NCBI RefSeq assembly: GCF_014650495.1
Contig: NZ_BMVB01000024.1
Coordinates: 1-64,000 of the forward strand
Direction: 5' to 3'
Source of the DNA: Streptomyces cinnamoneus
GTDB taxonomy: Bacteria; Actinomycetota; Actinomycetes; Streptomycetales; Streptomycetaceae
Length of the DNA: 64,000 nucleotides
The position numbers and the translations under genes are program-made. This document shows, piece by piece, positions 1 to 9,896 of the stretch; within the stretch, counting starts at the first letter, position 1, and every line of letters starts with the position of its first letter. The notes beneath the pieces are model-generated. The model had not been told where the DNA came from and made no database searches. It was given only the letters and a program-made list of their open reading frames with translations.

Positions 1-78
1 CAACCACCACCGATGCCACACCGCGCTCAGGGGCGAGCCACCCATCACCCGCGTCAACAACCCTGCGGGTCAATACAC

Positions 79-97
79 CTAGGGCGTGTCCGATGGG
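79..97. repeat. CTAG-anchored 19-bp element, partner of an inverted copy near 5.87 kb
   Basis: The sequence CTAGGGCGTGTCCGATGGG lies upstream of the type III PKS gene. A nearly identical copy (CTAGGGGTGTCCGATGGG on the minus strand) sits at 5864-5881, so the two face each other across about 5.8 kb. Streptomyces insertion sequences often use CTAG targets, so these may be remnant element ends. No transposase lies between them. They could equally be a shared regulatory motif. Confidence 0.35.
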
Positions 98-197
98 TCG
101 GCGCGGGCAGCGGAACACGCGAACGGCCCAACCTGTGCGGTGTGGTGGGACGGACGGGGAACACGGGAGAAAACCGACTCTCACGGCGGGAAGAGGC

Positions 198-1262
198 ATG
201 ACGAGCCGGATCGCAGCCGTTCACGGTGTCCTCGCGCCGCACCGCCACGCCCAGCACGAGATCACCGACATGGTCGCCGGAATGTGTCTGCCGCCCGGGG
301 CCGACCGGCGGGTCCTGGACCGCTTGCACCGCAGCGTCCGGGTCCGCTCCCGCCACCTGGTGCTGCCGCTGGAGCGGTACGCGCACCTGGACGGCTTCGG
401 CGCGGCCAACGACGTCTTCGTCGAGGCCGCAACCGAGCTCGGCGCACGCGCGGTCCGGGGCGCACTGCGGGAGGCCGGGATCGGGCCCGCCGACGTCGAC
501 ATGCTGATGTTCGCCTCCGTCACCGGCCTCGCCACCCCCTCCATCGACGCCCGGCTCGTCGGCCGGCTCGGCCTGCGGCCGGACGTCAAACGCCTGCCGG
601 TCTTCGGCCTGGGCTGCGTGGCGGGGGCCGCCGGCATCGCCCGGGTGCACGACTACCTGCGCGGCTGGCCCGGGCACGTGGCCGTGCTGCTGTCGGTCGA
701 ACTGTGCTCGCTCACCTTCCAGCGCGCCGACGCCTCCACGGCCAACCTGATCGCCACCGGCCTGTTCGGCGACGGCGCCGCGGCCCTCGTCGCGTGCGGC
801 GAACGATGGCGGGGCCGGCCCGCCGCCGGGCCCGCGGTCCTGGCCACCCGCAGCCACCTCTACCCGGACACCGAGCGCACCATGGGCTGGGACATCGGCA
901 GCTCCGGCTTCCAGGTCGTCCTCGACCGGAGCGTCCCCGAGGTGGTGCGCCGTCACCTGGCCGCCGACGTCCACGGCTTCCTGGGCGAACACGGCCTCAA
1001 GCCCAAGGACGTGACGGCCTGGGTCTGCCACCCCGGCGGGCCCCGGGTCCTGCGGACGGTGGCCGAGGTCCTCGGACTGACCGGAGGCGCCCTCGACGTC
1101 ACCTGGCGCTCGCTGGCGGAGGTCGGCAACCTCTCCTCGGCGTCGGTCCTGCACGTGCTGCGGGACACCCTGGCCGGGCGCCGGCCCCCGCCGGGCTCGC
1201 CCGGACTGCTGCTGGCGATGGGCCCGGGCTTCTGCTCCGAACTCGTCCTGCTGCGCTGGTAG
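198..1262 (+). CDS. srsA: Type III polyketide synthase, alkylresorcinol synthase-like (SrsA family)
   Basis: The 354-residue protein has the length of a chalcone/stilbene-synthase-type ketosynthase. The catalytic cysteine is visible at residue 140 in FGLGCVAGAAG. The histidine lies in VCHPGGP and the asparagine in EVGNLSSAS, completing the Cys-His-Asn triad. Such enzymes extend an acyl-CoA starter with malonyl-CoA and cyclise the chain. The next two genes encode an ICMT-like methyltransferase and an FAD hydroxylase, the arrangement of the srsABC phenolic lipid operon of S. griseus. I therefore infer that it makes alkylresorcinols or alkylpyrones from fatty starters. Start chosen at ATG 198 behind GGGAAGAGG; an upstream in-frame ATG at 93 lacks a good binding site. 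RppA (tetrahydroxynaphthalene synthase) is less likely because of the neighbours. Confidence 0.88.
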   Translation: MTSRIAAVHGVLAPHRHAQHEITDMVAGMCLPPGADRRVLDRLHRSVRVRSRHLVLPLERYAHLDGFGAANDVFVEAATELGARAVRGALREAGIGPADVDMLMFASVTGLATPSIDARLVGRLGLRPDVKRLPVFGLGCVAGAAGIARVHDYLRGWPGHVAVLLSVELCSLTFQRADASTANLIATGLFGDGAAALVACGERWRGRPAAGPAVLATRSHLYPDTERTMGWDIGSSGFQVVLDRSVPEVVRRHLAADVHGFLGEHGLKPKDVTAWVCHPGGPRVLRTVAEVLGLTGGALDVTWRSLAEVGNLSSASVLHVLRDTLAGRRPPPGSPGLLLAMGPGFCSELVLLRW

Positions 1263-1308
1263 GCGGCCGCTCCATGACCGCACGCCCGACCGAGCCCCCG
1301 GGGGACGC

Positions 1309-1854
1309 ATGACCTGGTACGCGATGCTGGTGCTGGCCGTCGCGGCCGAGCGCGCCGCCGAGCTCGTCGTGGCGCTGCGCAACGCCCGCTGGAGCCGTGC
1401 CCGCGGCGGGGTGGAGTCCGGCGGCGGCCACTATCCGCCCATGGTCGCGCTGCACACCGGCCTGCTCGCCGGCTGCCTGCTCGAAGCGGGCCTCGGCGAA
1501 CGGCCGTTCCTGCCCGCGCTCGGATGGCCGATGCTGGGCGTGCTCCTGTGCGCCCAGGCGCTGCGCTGGTGGTGCGTGCACGCCCTGGGGCGGCAGTGGA
1601 ACACCCGGGTCATCGTCGTCCCCGGCCTGCCCCTGGCAACCGGCGGGCCCTACCGGTGGCTGCGCCACCCCAACTACGTCGCCGTGGTGGCCGAGGGGCT
1701 CGCCCTGCCCCTCGTGCACACCGCCTGGGTGACCGCCCTGGTCTTCACCGGCCTCAACGCGGCGCTGCTGGCCGTGCGCGTCCGCTGCGAGGAGGCGGCC
1801 CTGGACGCGGCCCGGGCCGACGGGCCGGCGGTGCCCGCGCGGGTGCGGCCGTGA
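1309..1854 (+). CDS. srsB: Isoprenylcysteine carboxyl methyltransferase-like membrane methyltransferase (SrsB-like)
   Basis: A 181-residue integral membrane protein with several hydrophobic helices. The C-terminal half carries the signature GPYRWLRHPNYVAVVAEG of the ICMT/phospholipid methyltransferase fold, where SAM binds. In the srs pathway the homologous protein O-methylates the alkylresorcinol made by the type III PKS. The gene starts 46 bases after srsA, and its stop codon overlaps the GTG start of the hydroxylase gene, so the three are one transcription unit. Function in phenolic lipid methylation is inferred from family and context. Confidence 0.85.
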   Translation: MTWYAMLVLAVAAERAAELVVALRNARWSRARGGVESGGGHYPPMVALHTGLLAGCLLEAGLGERPFLPALGWPMLGVLLCAQALRWWCVHALGRQWNTRVIVVPGLPLATGGPYRWLRHPNYVAVVAEGLALPLVHTAWVTALVFTGLNAALLAVRVRCEEAALDAARADGPAVPARVRP

Positions 1855-2867
1855 TCGACGTACTGGTGGCGGGCGGCGGCCCGGCGGGCCTGGCGGCCGC
1901 CGCCCACGCGGCGCTGGCGGGCATGGAGGCCGTCGTCGTCGAGCCGCGCGAGCGCCCGGTGGACAAGGCGTGCGGCGAGGGCGTCATGCCCGGCGGGGTG
2001 GCGGCGCTGCGCGCGCTCGGCGCCGAGGTCACCGGGCGTCCCCTGCGCGGCATCCGCTACGTGGAGGGCGGGCGCAGCGTCGAGGCGGGGTTCCGCGGGC
2101 ACGGCGGGCTGGGCGTGCGCCGCACCGAGCTGCATGCGGCCCTGCACCGGCGGGCGGCGGAGCTGGGGGTGCGGACCGTACCGGGCAGGGTCGCCTCGGT
2201 CCGGCAGGACGCGGACGGCGTCCGTGCCGCCGGACTGAGGGCCCGGTGGCTGATCGCCGCGGACGGCCTGCACTCCCCCGTCCGCCGCTCCCTCGGCCTG
2301 GAGCCGGCGCCCGGCCCCGGGCCCGCCCGCTACGGGCTGCGCCGGCACTACGGGGTCCGCCCGTGGAGCGACTGCGTCGAGGTCCACTGGTCGCCGCACG
2401 GGGAGGCGTACGTGACGCCGGTCGGCGACCGGCTGGTGGGGGTGGCCGTGCTGGGCCACGGGGGCGCCGGGTACGACGACCTGCTGGCGGCGTTCCCGGG
2501 CCTGACGCCGCTGCTGCGGGGGCCGGTGGCGTCCGCCGTGCGCGGTGCCGGACCGCTGCGCCGGCGGGTCCGGCGGCGGGTGGCCGGCCGGGTGCTGCTC
2601 GTGGGCGACGCGGCGGGCTACGTGGACGCACTCACCGGGGAGGGCATCGCCCTCGCGCTGGTCACGGCCGAAGCGGCCGTGCGGGCCCTGGCCTCGGGCC
2701 GCCCGCAGGACTACGAGGCGGCGTGGCGCCGCCTGACCCGCACGCACCGGCTGCTGACGGAGGGGCTGCTGCGCGCGCGGGAACACCCGCGCACCGCCGG
2801 CCTGATCGTCCCGGCGGCGTGCCGGCTGCCCCGGTTGTTCGCGGCGGCGGTGCACGCCTTGCAGTGA
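1851..2867 (+). CDS. srsC: FAD-dependent monooxygenase/hydroxylase of the phenolic lipid operon (SrsC-like)
   Basis: A 338-residue flavoprotein of the geranylgeranyl reductase/aromatic hydroxylase superfamily. The N terminus has the dinucleotide-binding motif VAGGGPAGLAA, and LLVGDAAGYVDALTGEGI marks the second FAD-contacting segment. In S. griseus the equivalent enzyme hydroxylates methylated alkylresorcinols to give alkylquinones. The GTG start overlaps the srsB stop by four bases (GTGA), so translation is probably coupled. A strong stem-loop follows at 2872-2908. The C-terminal part is arginine- and alanine-rich without recognisable domains. A geranylgeranyl-reductase-like role is the alternative, but the operon argues for quinone formation. 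Confidence 0.85.
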   Translation: MIDVLVAGGGPAGLAAAAHAALAGMEAVVVEPRERPVDKACGEGVMPGGVAALRALGAEVTGRPLRGIRYVEGGRSVEAGFRGHGGLGVRRTELHAALHRRAAELGVRTVPGRVASVRQDADGVRAAGLRARWLIAADGLHSPVRRSLGLEPAPGPGPARYGLRRHYGVRPWSDCVEVHWSPHGEAYVTPVGDRLVGVAVLGHGGAGYDDLLAAFPGLTPLLRGPVASAVRGAGPLRRRVRRRVAGRVLLVGDAAGYVDALTGEGIALALVTAEAAVRALASGRPQDYEAAWRRLTRTHRLLTEGLLRAREHPRTAGLIVPAACRLPRLFAAAVHALQ

Positions 2868-2871
2868 CGGG

Positions 2872-2908
2872 CCCGGGCCGCGTCCCTTCCGGACTCCTGC
2901 GGCCCGGG
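2872..2908. terminator. Bidirectional stem-loop between srsC and the SpoIIE-type gene
   Basis: Perfect 10-bp arms (CCCGGGCCGC 2872-2881 and GCGGCCCGGG 2899-2908) with a 17-nt loop lie between two convergent genes. There is no U tract, as is usual for actinobacterial terminators. Confidence 0.7.
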
Positions 2909-2928
2909 GCCGCGGGGCCACCGGGCGC

Positions 2929-5400
2929 TCACGGGCCCAGGTCGCCCAGGAGGCCGGGGAAGGCCGGCGGGGTGGCGGCCATGGACTGTTCGGTCCAGAC
3001 CGTCTTCCCCTCGCGCCCGTAGCGGGTGCCCCAGCGCTCGGTGAGCTGGGCGATCAGGAACAGCCCGCGGCCGCCCTCGTCGGTGCTGCGGGCGCGGCGC
3101 AGGTGGGGCGAGGTGCTGCTGGTGTCGGAGACCTCGCAGATGAGGCAGGGGCCGCGGATGAGCCGCAGGGTGACCGGCCCGCCGGCGTAGCGGTAGGCGT
3201 TGGTGACGAGCTCGCTGACGATCAGTTCGGTGGTGAAGGTCATCTCGTCCAGCCCCCACGCGCTCAGCTGCTCGGTCAGCAGCTTGCGGGCGCGGGAGGC
3301 GGCGCCGGCCTCGGCGGGCAGCGTCCAGGTGGCCACCCGTTCGGCCTCCAGGACGCGGGTGCGGGCCAGCAGCAGGGCGACGTCGTCGGTGGGGCGGGCG
3401 GGCAGCAGGGTGTCCACCACCCGCTTGGCGGTCTCCGCCAGGGGGCGGGCGGTGTCGGACAGTTCCTCGCCCAGGAGGGCCAGGGCCTCGTCGACGTCGT
3501 GGCCGGTGGACTGGATGAGCCCGTTGGTGAAGAGGGCCAGCAGACTGCCCTCCGCCAGGTCGAGCTCGGTGGCCTCGAAGGGGAGTCCGCCGAGGCCGAG
3601 GGGCGGCCCGGCGGGCAGTTCCGGGAAGCTCACCCGGCCGTCGGGGGTGACGACGGCGGGCGGCGGGTGGCCTGCGCGGGCCAGGCAGCAGCTTCGGGAC
3701 ACCGGGTCGTACACGGCGTACAGGCAGCTGGCGCCGGTGACCTGGTCGTTGGGGAAGTCCCGGCTGTTGGCCTCCTGTTCGGCGGCGAGCCGGTGGACGA
3801 GGTCGTCGAGGTGGGAGAGGACCTCTTCGGGTTCGAGGTCGAGGTCGGCGAGGGTGTGCACGGCGGTGCGCAGCCGGCCCATGGTGGCGGCCGCGTCGAC
3901 GCCGTGGCCGATCACGTCGCCGACGACGAGGGCGACGCGGGCGCCGGAGAGCGGGATGACGTCGAACCAGTCGCCGCCGACGCCCGCCACGGCTCCTGCG
4001 GGGATGTACCGGTGGGCGACGTCGACGGCGGGCAGGTCGGGGAGTTCGGCGGGGAGCAGCCGGCACTGCAGGTTCAGCGCCGCCTGGTGCTCGCGGGTGT
4101 AGCGGCGGGCGTTGTCGATGCACACGGCCGCGCGGGCGGCGAACTCCCCGGCGAGGGTGAGGTCGTCCTCCTCGAAGGGTTCCGGGCACCGGGCCCGCCA
4201 CAGGGTGACGAGTCCGAGGACCAGGCCCCGGGCGGCGAGGGGCACCATCATCACCGAGTGGACGCCGATGGCCTGGGCCTGCCGGGCCTTCTCGTGCGCC
4301 ACGGCCGAGAGGCCGGTGATCCCCTCGACCCGGGAGACAAGGACGGGCCGCACGTCGGCCATGCACCGGCCCTGGGGCGTCTCCGGGCCGAAGTCGATCA
4401 GCTCGCCCTCCGGGTACTGCACCTGTCCGGACCCGGCGACGACGGACTTGGTGGCGGCCCTGCGCACGGGCCCGAAGGCGTCCTGGGAGGGTTCCTCGCC
4501 CCGGCTGACGGGTTCCAGGAGGTCGACGGAGACGCAGTCGGCGAGGGCGGGGACGACGACCTCGGCCAGTTCGCGCGCGGTCGTGGCCACGTCCAGGGTG
4601 GTGCCGATGCGGGCGCCGGCGTCGTCGAGGAGGGCGAGCCGGACGCGGGCCCGGTGGCGTTCGGTGACGTCTTCGACCAACTGGGTGACGCCGAGCACTT
4701 CTCCGGCCGAGTCCTCCATGCGGAAGGCGGACACGGAGACGTACCGCTCGTGCGTGGGATCGCTGAGCAGCCGGCAGGGCTGCTCGGTGAAGATCATGGG
4801 GCGTCCGGTGGCCAGCACCTCCCGCAGCCGCTCGTCGATGGTCCGTGCGTCCTCGGGCACGAGGAAGTCGCCGATGCAGTGCCCGCGGATCTCCTCGGCG
4901 GGGACGCCGCCGATGCGGGCGATGGGCCGGTTGACGCGCAGCACGGTGAGGTCGGGGGCGTGCACGGCGAGGCCGATCGGGGAGCGCCGGAAGAGTCCGT
5001 CGAGGACGGAGCGGTCGGTCTCCCACTGGATGAGGTCGGCGGCGGGGGCGGCGACGAGGAACCATTCGCACTCCGGGGCCGAGCGGGTGACGCAGCGGGC
5101 CCGCACGCCCACCAGGATGTGCCGGCCGTCGCGGGCGAGGGCGGGCACGACGCCGAACCAGCCGCGGGCCGCCCGGCAGGCCGCCGCCGCGTCCGCGACG
5201 TGCGCGCGGTCGCCGGGGGGCACCAGGACGTCGGCGGCGAAGCGCCCGATCACCTCGTCGGCCCGGTAGCCCAGCAGCTTCTCGGCCCGCTCTCCCCAGC
5301 CGACGACCACTCCGCGGTGGTCCAGTACCGCGGAGGCCGCGCCGGTCACCGAGAAGGGGTCCTCGGGGCTCTCCCGGAAGAACGTCACCGGTCCGTTCAT
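2929..5400 (-). CDS. PAS-PAS-GAF-SpoIIE phosphatase with C-terminal RsbW-like kinase domain
   Basis: An 823-residue soluble signalling protein. Rough order: PAS 15-125, PAS 130-250, GAF 265-430, SpoIIE/PP2C phosphatase 460-675, and a histidine-kinase-like ATPase of the RsbW type 690-800 (LIVSELVTNAYRY and DEGGRGLFLI). Such proteins set sigma-factor or anti-anti-sigma pathways in Streptomyces by opposing kinase and phosphatase activities. The metal motif GVGGDWFDVIPL is intact, as is the terminal DDVALLLA. However, the usual YTDGLVE segment reads FTNGLIQS, so one expected metal-ligand aspartate is asparagine. Start at ATG 5400 behind GGAAGGAAGG. It is transcribed towards the srs operon. The sensed signal is unknown. 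Confidence 0.88.
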   Translation of the reverse strand: MNGPVTFFRESPEDPFSVTGAASAVLDHRGVVVGWGERAEKLLGYRADEVIGRFAADVLVPPGDRAHVADAAAACRAARGWFGVVPALARDGRHILVGVRARCVTRSAPECEWFLVAAPAADLIQWETDRSVLDGLFRRSPIGLAVHAPDLTVLRVNRPIARIGGVPAEEIRGHCIGDFLVPEDARTIDERLREVLATGRPMIFTEQPCRLLSDPTHERYVSVSAFRMEDSAGEVLGVTQLVEDVTERHRARVRLALLDDAGARIGTTLDVATTARELAEVVVPALADCVSVDLLEPVSRGEEPSQDAFGPVRRAATKSVVAGSGQVQYPEGELIDFGPETPQGRCMADVRPVLVSRVEGITGLSAVAHEKARQAQAIGVHSVMMVPLAARGLVLGLVTLWRARCPEPFEEDDLTLAGEFAARAAVCIDNARRYTREHQAALNLQCRLLPAELPDLPAVDVAHRYIPAGAVAGVGGDWFDVIPLSGARVALVVGDVIGHGVDAAATMGRLRTAVHTLADLDLEPEEVLSHLDDLVHRLAAEQEANSRDFPNDQVTGASCLYAVYDPVSRSCCLARAGHPPPAVVTPDGRVSFPELPAGPPLGLGGLPFEATELDLAEGSLLALFTNGLIQSTGHDVDEALALLGEELSDTARPLAETAKRVVDTLLPARPTDDVALLLARTRVLEAERVATWTLPAEAGAASRARKLLTEQLSAWGLDEMTFTTELIVSELVTNAYRYAGGPVTLRLIRGPCLICEVSDTSSTSPHLRRARSTDEGGRGLFLIAQLTERWGTRYGREGKTVWTEQSMAATPPAFPGLLGDLGP

Positions 5401-5560
5401 CACACCGCCTTCCTTCCGGCAGCCTGCCACGCCCGGGCCGGGGCCACATGTCGACGGCGGTGCCGCGGGCGCCGTGCGGCACCCGGCCGGCGGCCCGCCT
5501 GCCGGCGCACCGGGCAGGAGCCCAACACGCGCCGTGCACACGGGTCTTGCGCAGACCCTC

Positions 5561-5622
5561 CGGCCGATGCCCTGCCCGGGCCCGAGACGTGCGGCCGATG
5601 CCCTGCCCGGGCCCGAGACGTG
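5561..5622. repeat. Two perfect tandem copies of a 31-bp unit
   Basis: The unit starts CGGCCGATGCCCTGCCCGGG and ends CCCGAGACGTG. Copy one is 5561-5591 and copy two 5592-5622, with no mismatch. It lies about 160 bases upstream of the minus-strand SpoIIE-type gene start, so it could affect that promoter. A recent slippage or duplication event is the simplest explanation. Confidence 0.9.
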
Positions 5623-5863
5623 CCCGAGGGGTCGGTGCAGCCCCCGGGAGCCGGCGCTGGGGGCAGGCTTCCGGCGGTGGCGGGGAGCGTCTCCCGCGGC
5701 CGGGCGGGGCGGGGCCGGGTCATCCCCGGGCCTCGCCTTCGGGCTTCGGCCCCGGCGTCCGCCGCGGGCGGACGCACCACGGGCCCCGGACGCGGCGTGC
5801 GCCCGGGGCCGGGCCCTGGGGCGTGTCCGACCGCAGCACCGGACGCCGCGGGGGCCGCACCGG

Positions 5864-5887
5864 CCCATCGGACACCCCTAGGGGTGT
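5864..5887. repeat. Palindrome centred on CTAG, with inverted partner of the 79-97 element
   Basis: ACACCCCTAGGGGTGT at 5872-5887 is a perfect 16-bp palindrome. Its left flank extends into CCCATCGG, matching the element at 79-97 in inverted orientation; its right flank continues GTTGTCCGGG, a related sequence. The shape suggests two element ends abutting at a CTAG target, or an operator. Confidence 0.5.
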
Positions 5888-6033
5888 TGTCCGGGCAAGT
5901 TGGTGACACAGCCGGCGGGTGTTCGGCCCCGTGGGCCCCGCCCTTCGGGCGTACGGCGCTCCTGTGCGGACACGGCTCACGGCCGTGCGCGCGCGGTGCG
6001 GGCCGGAGCCGGCCGCACCGCGGCGGGCGGCGG

Positions 6034-6219
6034 CTAGCGGCCGCGCTTGCGCTTGAGGGCGTCCCGGCCCTTGTCCGCGGCCTCGCGGACGTCACCCTTG
6101 GCCTTCTCGGCGCGTCCCTCGGCCTCCATGCTCCGGTCGCCGGTGGCCTTGCCGGTGGTCTCCTTGAGCCGGCCCTTGGCCTGCTCGGCCTTCGCCTTGG
6201 CCTTGTTCTTGGCACTCAT
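6034..6219 (-). CDS. CsbD family stress protein
   Basis: A 61-residue, very charged, lysine- and alanine-rich peptide. The pattern KAKAEQAKGRLKETTGKATGD is typical of the CsbD family, small general-stress proteins often under SigB-type control. It has no membrane segment. It sits directly downstream of the catalase gene on the same strand, consistent with a shared stress regulon, although hairpins at 6281-6317 separate the two. No strong ribosome binding site is visible before the ATG at 6219. Confidence 0.85.
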   Translation of the reverse strand: MSAKNKAKAKAEQAKGRLKETTGKATGDRSMEAEGRAEKAKGDVREAADKGRDALKRKRGR

Positions 6220-6280
6220 ACCAGGGCACTCGCTTTCGATAGAGGTGAGATGGATCCCCCGTCGTGTTCAAGTCTTGCGC

Positions 6281-6317
6281 GCAGCCCCACGGGCTGCATG
6301 TCCGTGCGGTCGCACGG
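6281..6317 (-). terminator. Two tandem hairpins after the catalase gene
   Basis: GCAGCCC-CAC-GGGCTGC (6281-6297) and CCGTGCG-GT-CGCACGG (6302-6317) are adjacent perfect 7-bp stems starting just after the catalase stop. They may end or weaken read-through into csbD. Confidence 0.55.
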
Positions 6318-6318
6318 C

Positions 6319-8442
<2,124 letters not shown>

Positions 8443-8882
8443 GCGTGCACTTCCTTCCGCATGGGGAGCACTCGGGGGAGGGACGGCGTCCGTCGGCAGG
8501 CGCCGCTGGCCTCCCCAGGCTCACCCGGGTTCCCGGGACGGGCAAGCCGAAACCGGGCGGCGCCCGGTGACGTTCCCCGCCCGGACCGCTTCGAGTGGAG
8601 GCACGGACGGCTCTGTGCGACGCTGCTGCTTGAGTCGTTTCGACCACGGATGGTCATGGTGCGGCCCGCCACCGGGCCCGGCACGAGAGGTGCCGGCGCA
8701 CCCCCTGCCGCGTCCGCGGCGGCAGTCGCCCCCAAGACGCCGAGTGCACGGAGGCGGTTGCCGCTCTCCCGCGGCACCACGCCTTTTCCCCTCCCGCAGC
8801 CGGTCTCCGGCCCCCGCGCACCGGACGCCCGGCGTCATCCGTCACCCCCGGCCGGGGCCCGCCCACGCGAAGGAGTGTGATC
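8443..8882. other. Divergent intergenic region, no gene seen
   Basis: About 440 bases between catalase (minus) and the glycan cluster (plus). It must hold both promoters. I could not recognise a clear SigB-type or vegetative promoter, and no coding frame is convincing. Confidence 0.5.
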
Positions 8883-9845
8883 ATGGACGAACGACGCTGG
8901 AAGCGTGCGGTGGTCACCGGAGGGGCCGGCTTCATCGGATCGCACCTGTGCGAGCGTCTGCTGGCCGAGGGGTGCGAGGTGGCCTGCGTCGACAACCTGG
9001 CCACGGGGTCCCGGGCCAACGTCGCGCACCTGGAAGCGCACCCGGGCTTCCGCTTCGTCGAGGGCGACGTCTCGCGCCCCGACACCCTGGCCGGCATACC
9101 CGGGCGGGTCGGCCTGGTGCTCCACCTGGCGTGCCCGGCCTCGCCCGCCGACTACCTCCGGCTGCCGATCGAGACGCTCGACGTGGGCAGCATCGGCACC
9201 CGCGCCGCCCTGGAGCTGGCGCACCGCGACGACGCGCGCTTCCTGCTGGCCTCGACCTCCGAGGTGTACGGGGACCCGTTGGAGCACCCCCAGCACGAGC
9301 AGTACTGGGGCAACGTCAATCCGATCGGGCCGCGGAGCGTCTACGACGAGTCCAAGCGGTTCGCCGAGGCGCTCGTCACCGCCTTCCGGCGCACCCACGG
9401 CACCGACACCTCGATCGTGCGCATCTTCAACACCTACGGCCCCCGGATGCGCGCGGGCGACGGCCGCGCCGTGCCCACGTTCATCCGGCAGGCCCTGGAC
9501 GGCGAGCCGCTGACGGTGGCGGGCGACGGCAGCCAGACCCGGTCGCTGACCTACGTCGACGACACGATCGACGGCATCGTCGCGCTCGCCGCGAGCGGGC
9601 GTCCGGGCCCGGTGAACATCGGCGGCGGGGAGGAGACGACGATGCTCGACCTGGCCCGGCGCATCGTCGACCTGACCGGCTCGGCCTCCACCGTCCGCTT
9701 CGTCGACCGGCCGGCCGACGACCCCGCCAGGCGCCGCCCCGACACCACCAAGGCCCACCGTGAGCTGGGCTGGGAGCCGCACGTCGGCTGCGAGGAGGGC
9801 CTCAAACGGACCGTGGAGTGGTTCGCGCGCTCCGCCCTCCCCTGA
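8883..9845 (+). CDS. NAD-dependent UDP-glucuronate decarboxylase-like SDR (UDP-xylose synthase family)
   Basis: A 320-residue extended SDR. The NAD site is VVTGGAGFIGSHL. The catalytic segment has SEVYGDPLEHPQ and YDESKRFAE, with Tyr and Lys spaced as YxxxK. The stretch PASPADY...PIETL and the YWGNVNPIGPRSVYDE block resemble UDP-glucuronate decarboxylases more than ADP-heptose epimerase (HldD). It would make UDP-xylose or a related pentose for the glycan assembled by the following genes. Start at ATG 8883 with AAGGAG seven bases away; the in-frame GTG at 8877 is too close to that site. First gene of the run to 19418. Epimerase activity on a heptose cannot be excluded. Confidence 0.8.
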   Translation: MDERRWKRAVVTGGAGFIGSHLCERLLAEGCEVACVDNLATGSRANVAHLEAHPGFRFVEGDVSRPDTLAGIPGRVGLVLHLACPASPADYLRLPIETLDVGSIGTRAALELAHRDDARFLLASTSEVYGDPLEHPQHEQYWGNVNPIGPRSVYDESKRFAEALVTAFRRTHGTDTSIVRIFNTYGPRMRAGDGRAVPTFIRQALDGEPLTVAGDGSQTRSLTYVDDTIDGIVALAASGRPGPVNIGGGEETTMLDLARRIVDLTGSASTVRFVDRPADDPARRRPDTTKAHRELGWEPHVGCEEGLKRTVEWFARSALP

Positions 9846-9896
9846 TTCCTGTGGTGTGGCGGTTCTACGGGTCCCCGACGGAACACGGAGCACGGC

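Larger units (their letters stand above)
5401..6033. other. Intergenic region without a supported gene
   Basis: About 630 bases between the SpoIIE-type gene and csbD. It holds a 31-bp tandem duplication (5561-5622) and a 16-bp palindrome (5872-5887). Several short open frames overlap in all directions but none has a plausible ribosome site or a recognisable product. It must include the promoter of the SpoIIE-type gene at its left end and the end of the csbD transcript at its right. Confidence 0.6.

Noticed and set aside
5448..5906. Overlapping short frames in the 5.4-6.0 kb gap
   Set aside because: Arg-, Pro- and Gly-rich translations, no ribosome sites and a tandem DNA repeat inside them.
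8883..9845. HldD ADP-heptose epimerase
   Set aside because: Although expected beside hldE, the PASPADY, EVYGDPLEHPQ and YWGNVNPIG blocks point to UDP-glucuronate decarboxylases.
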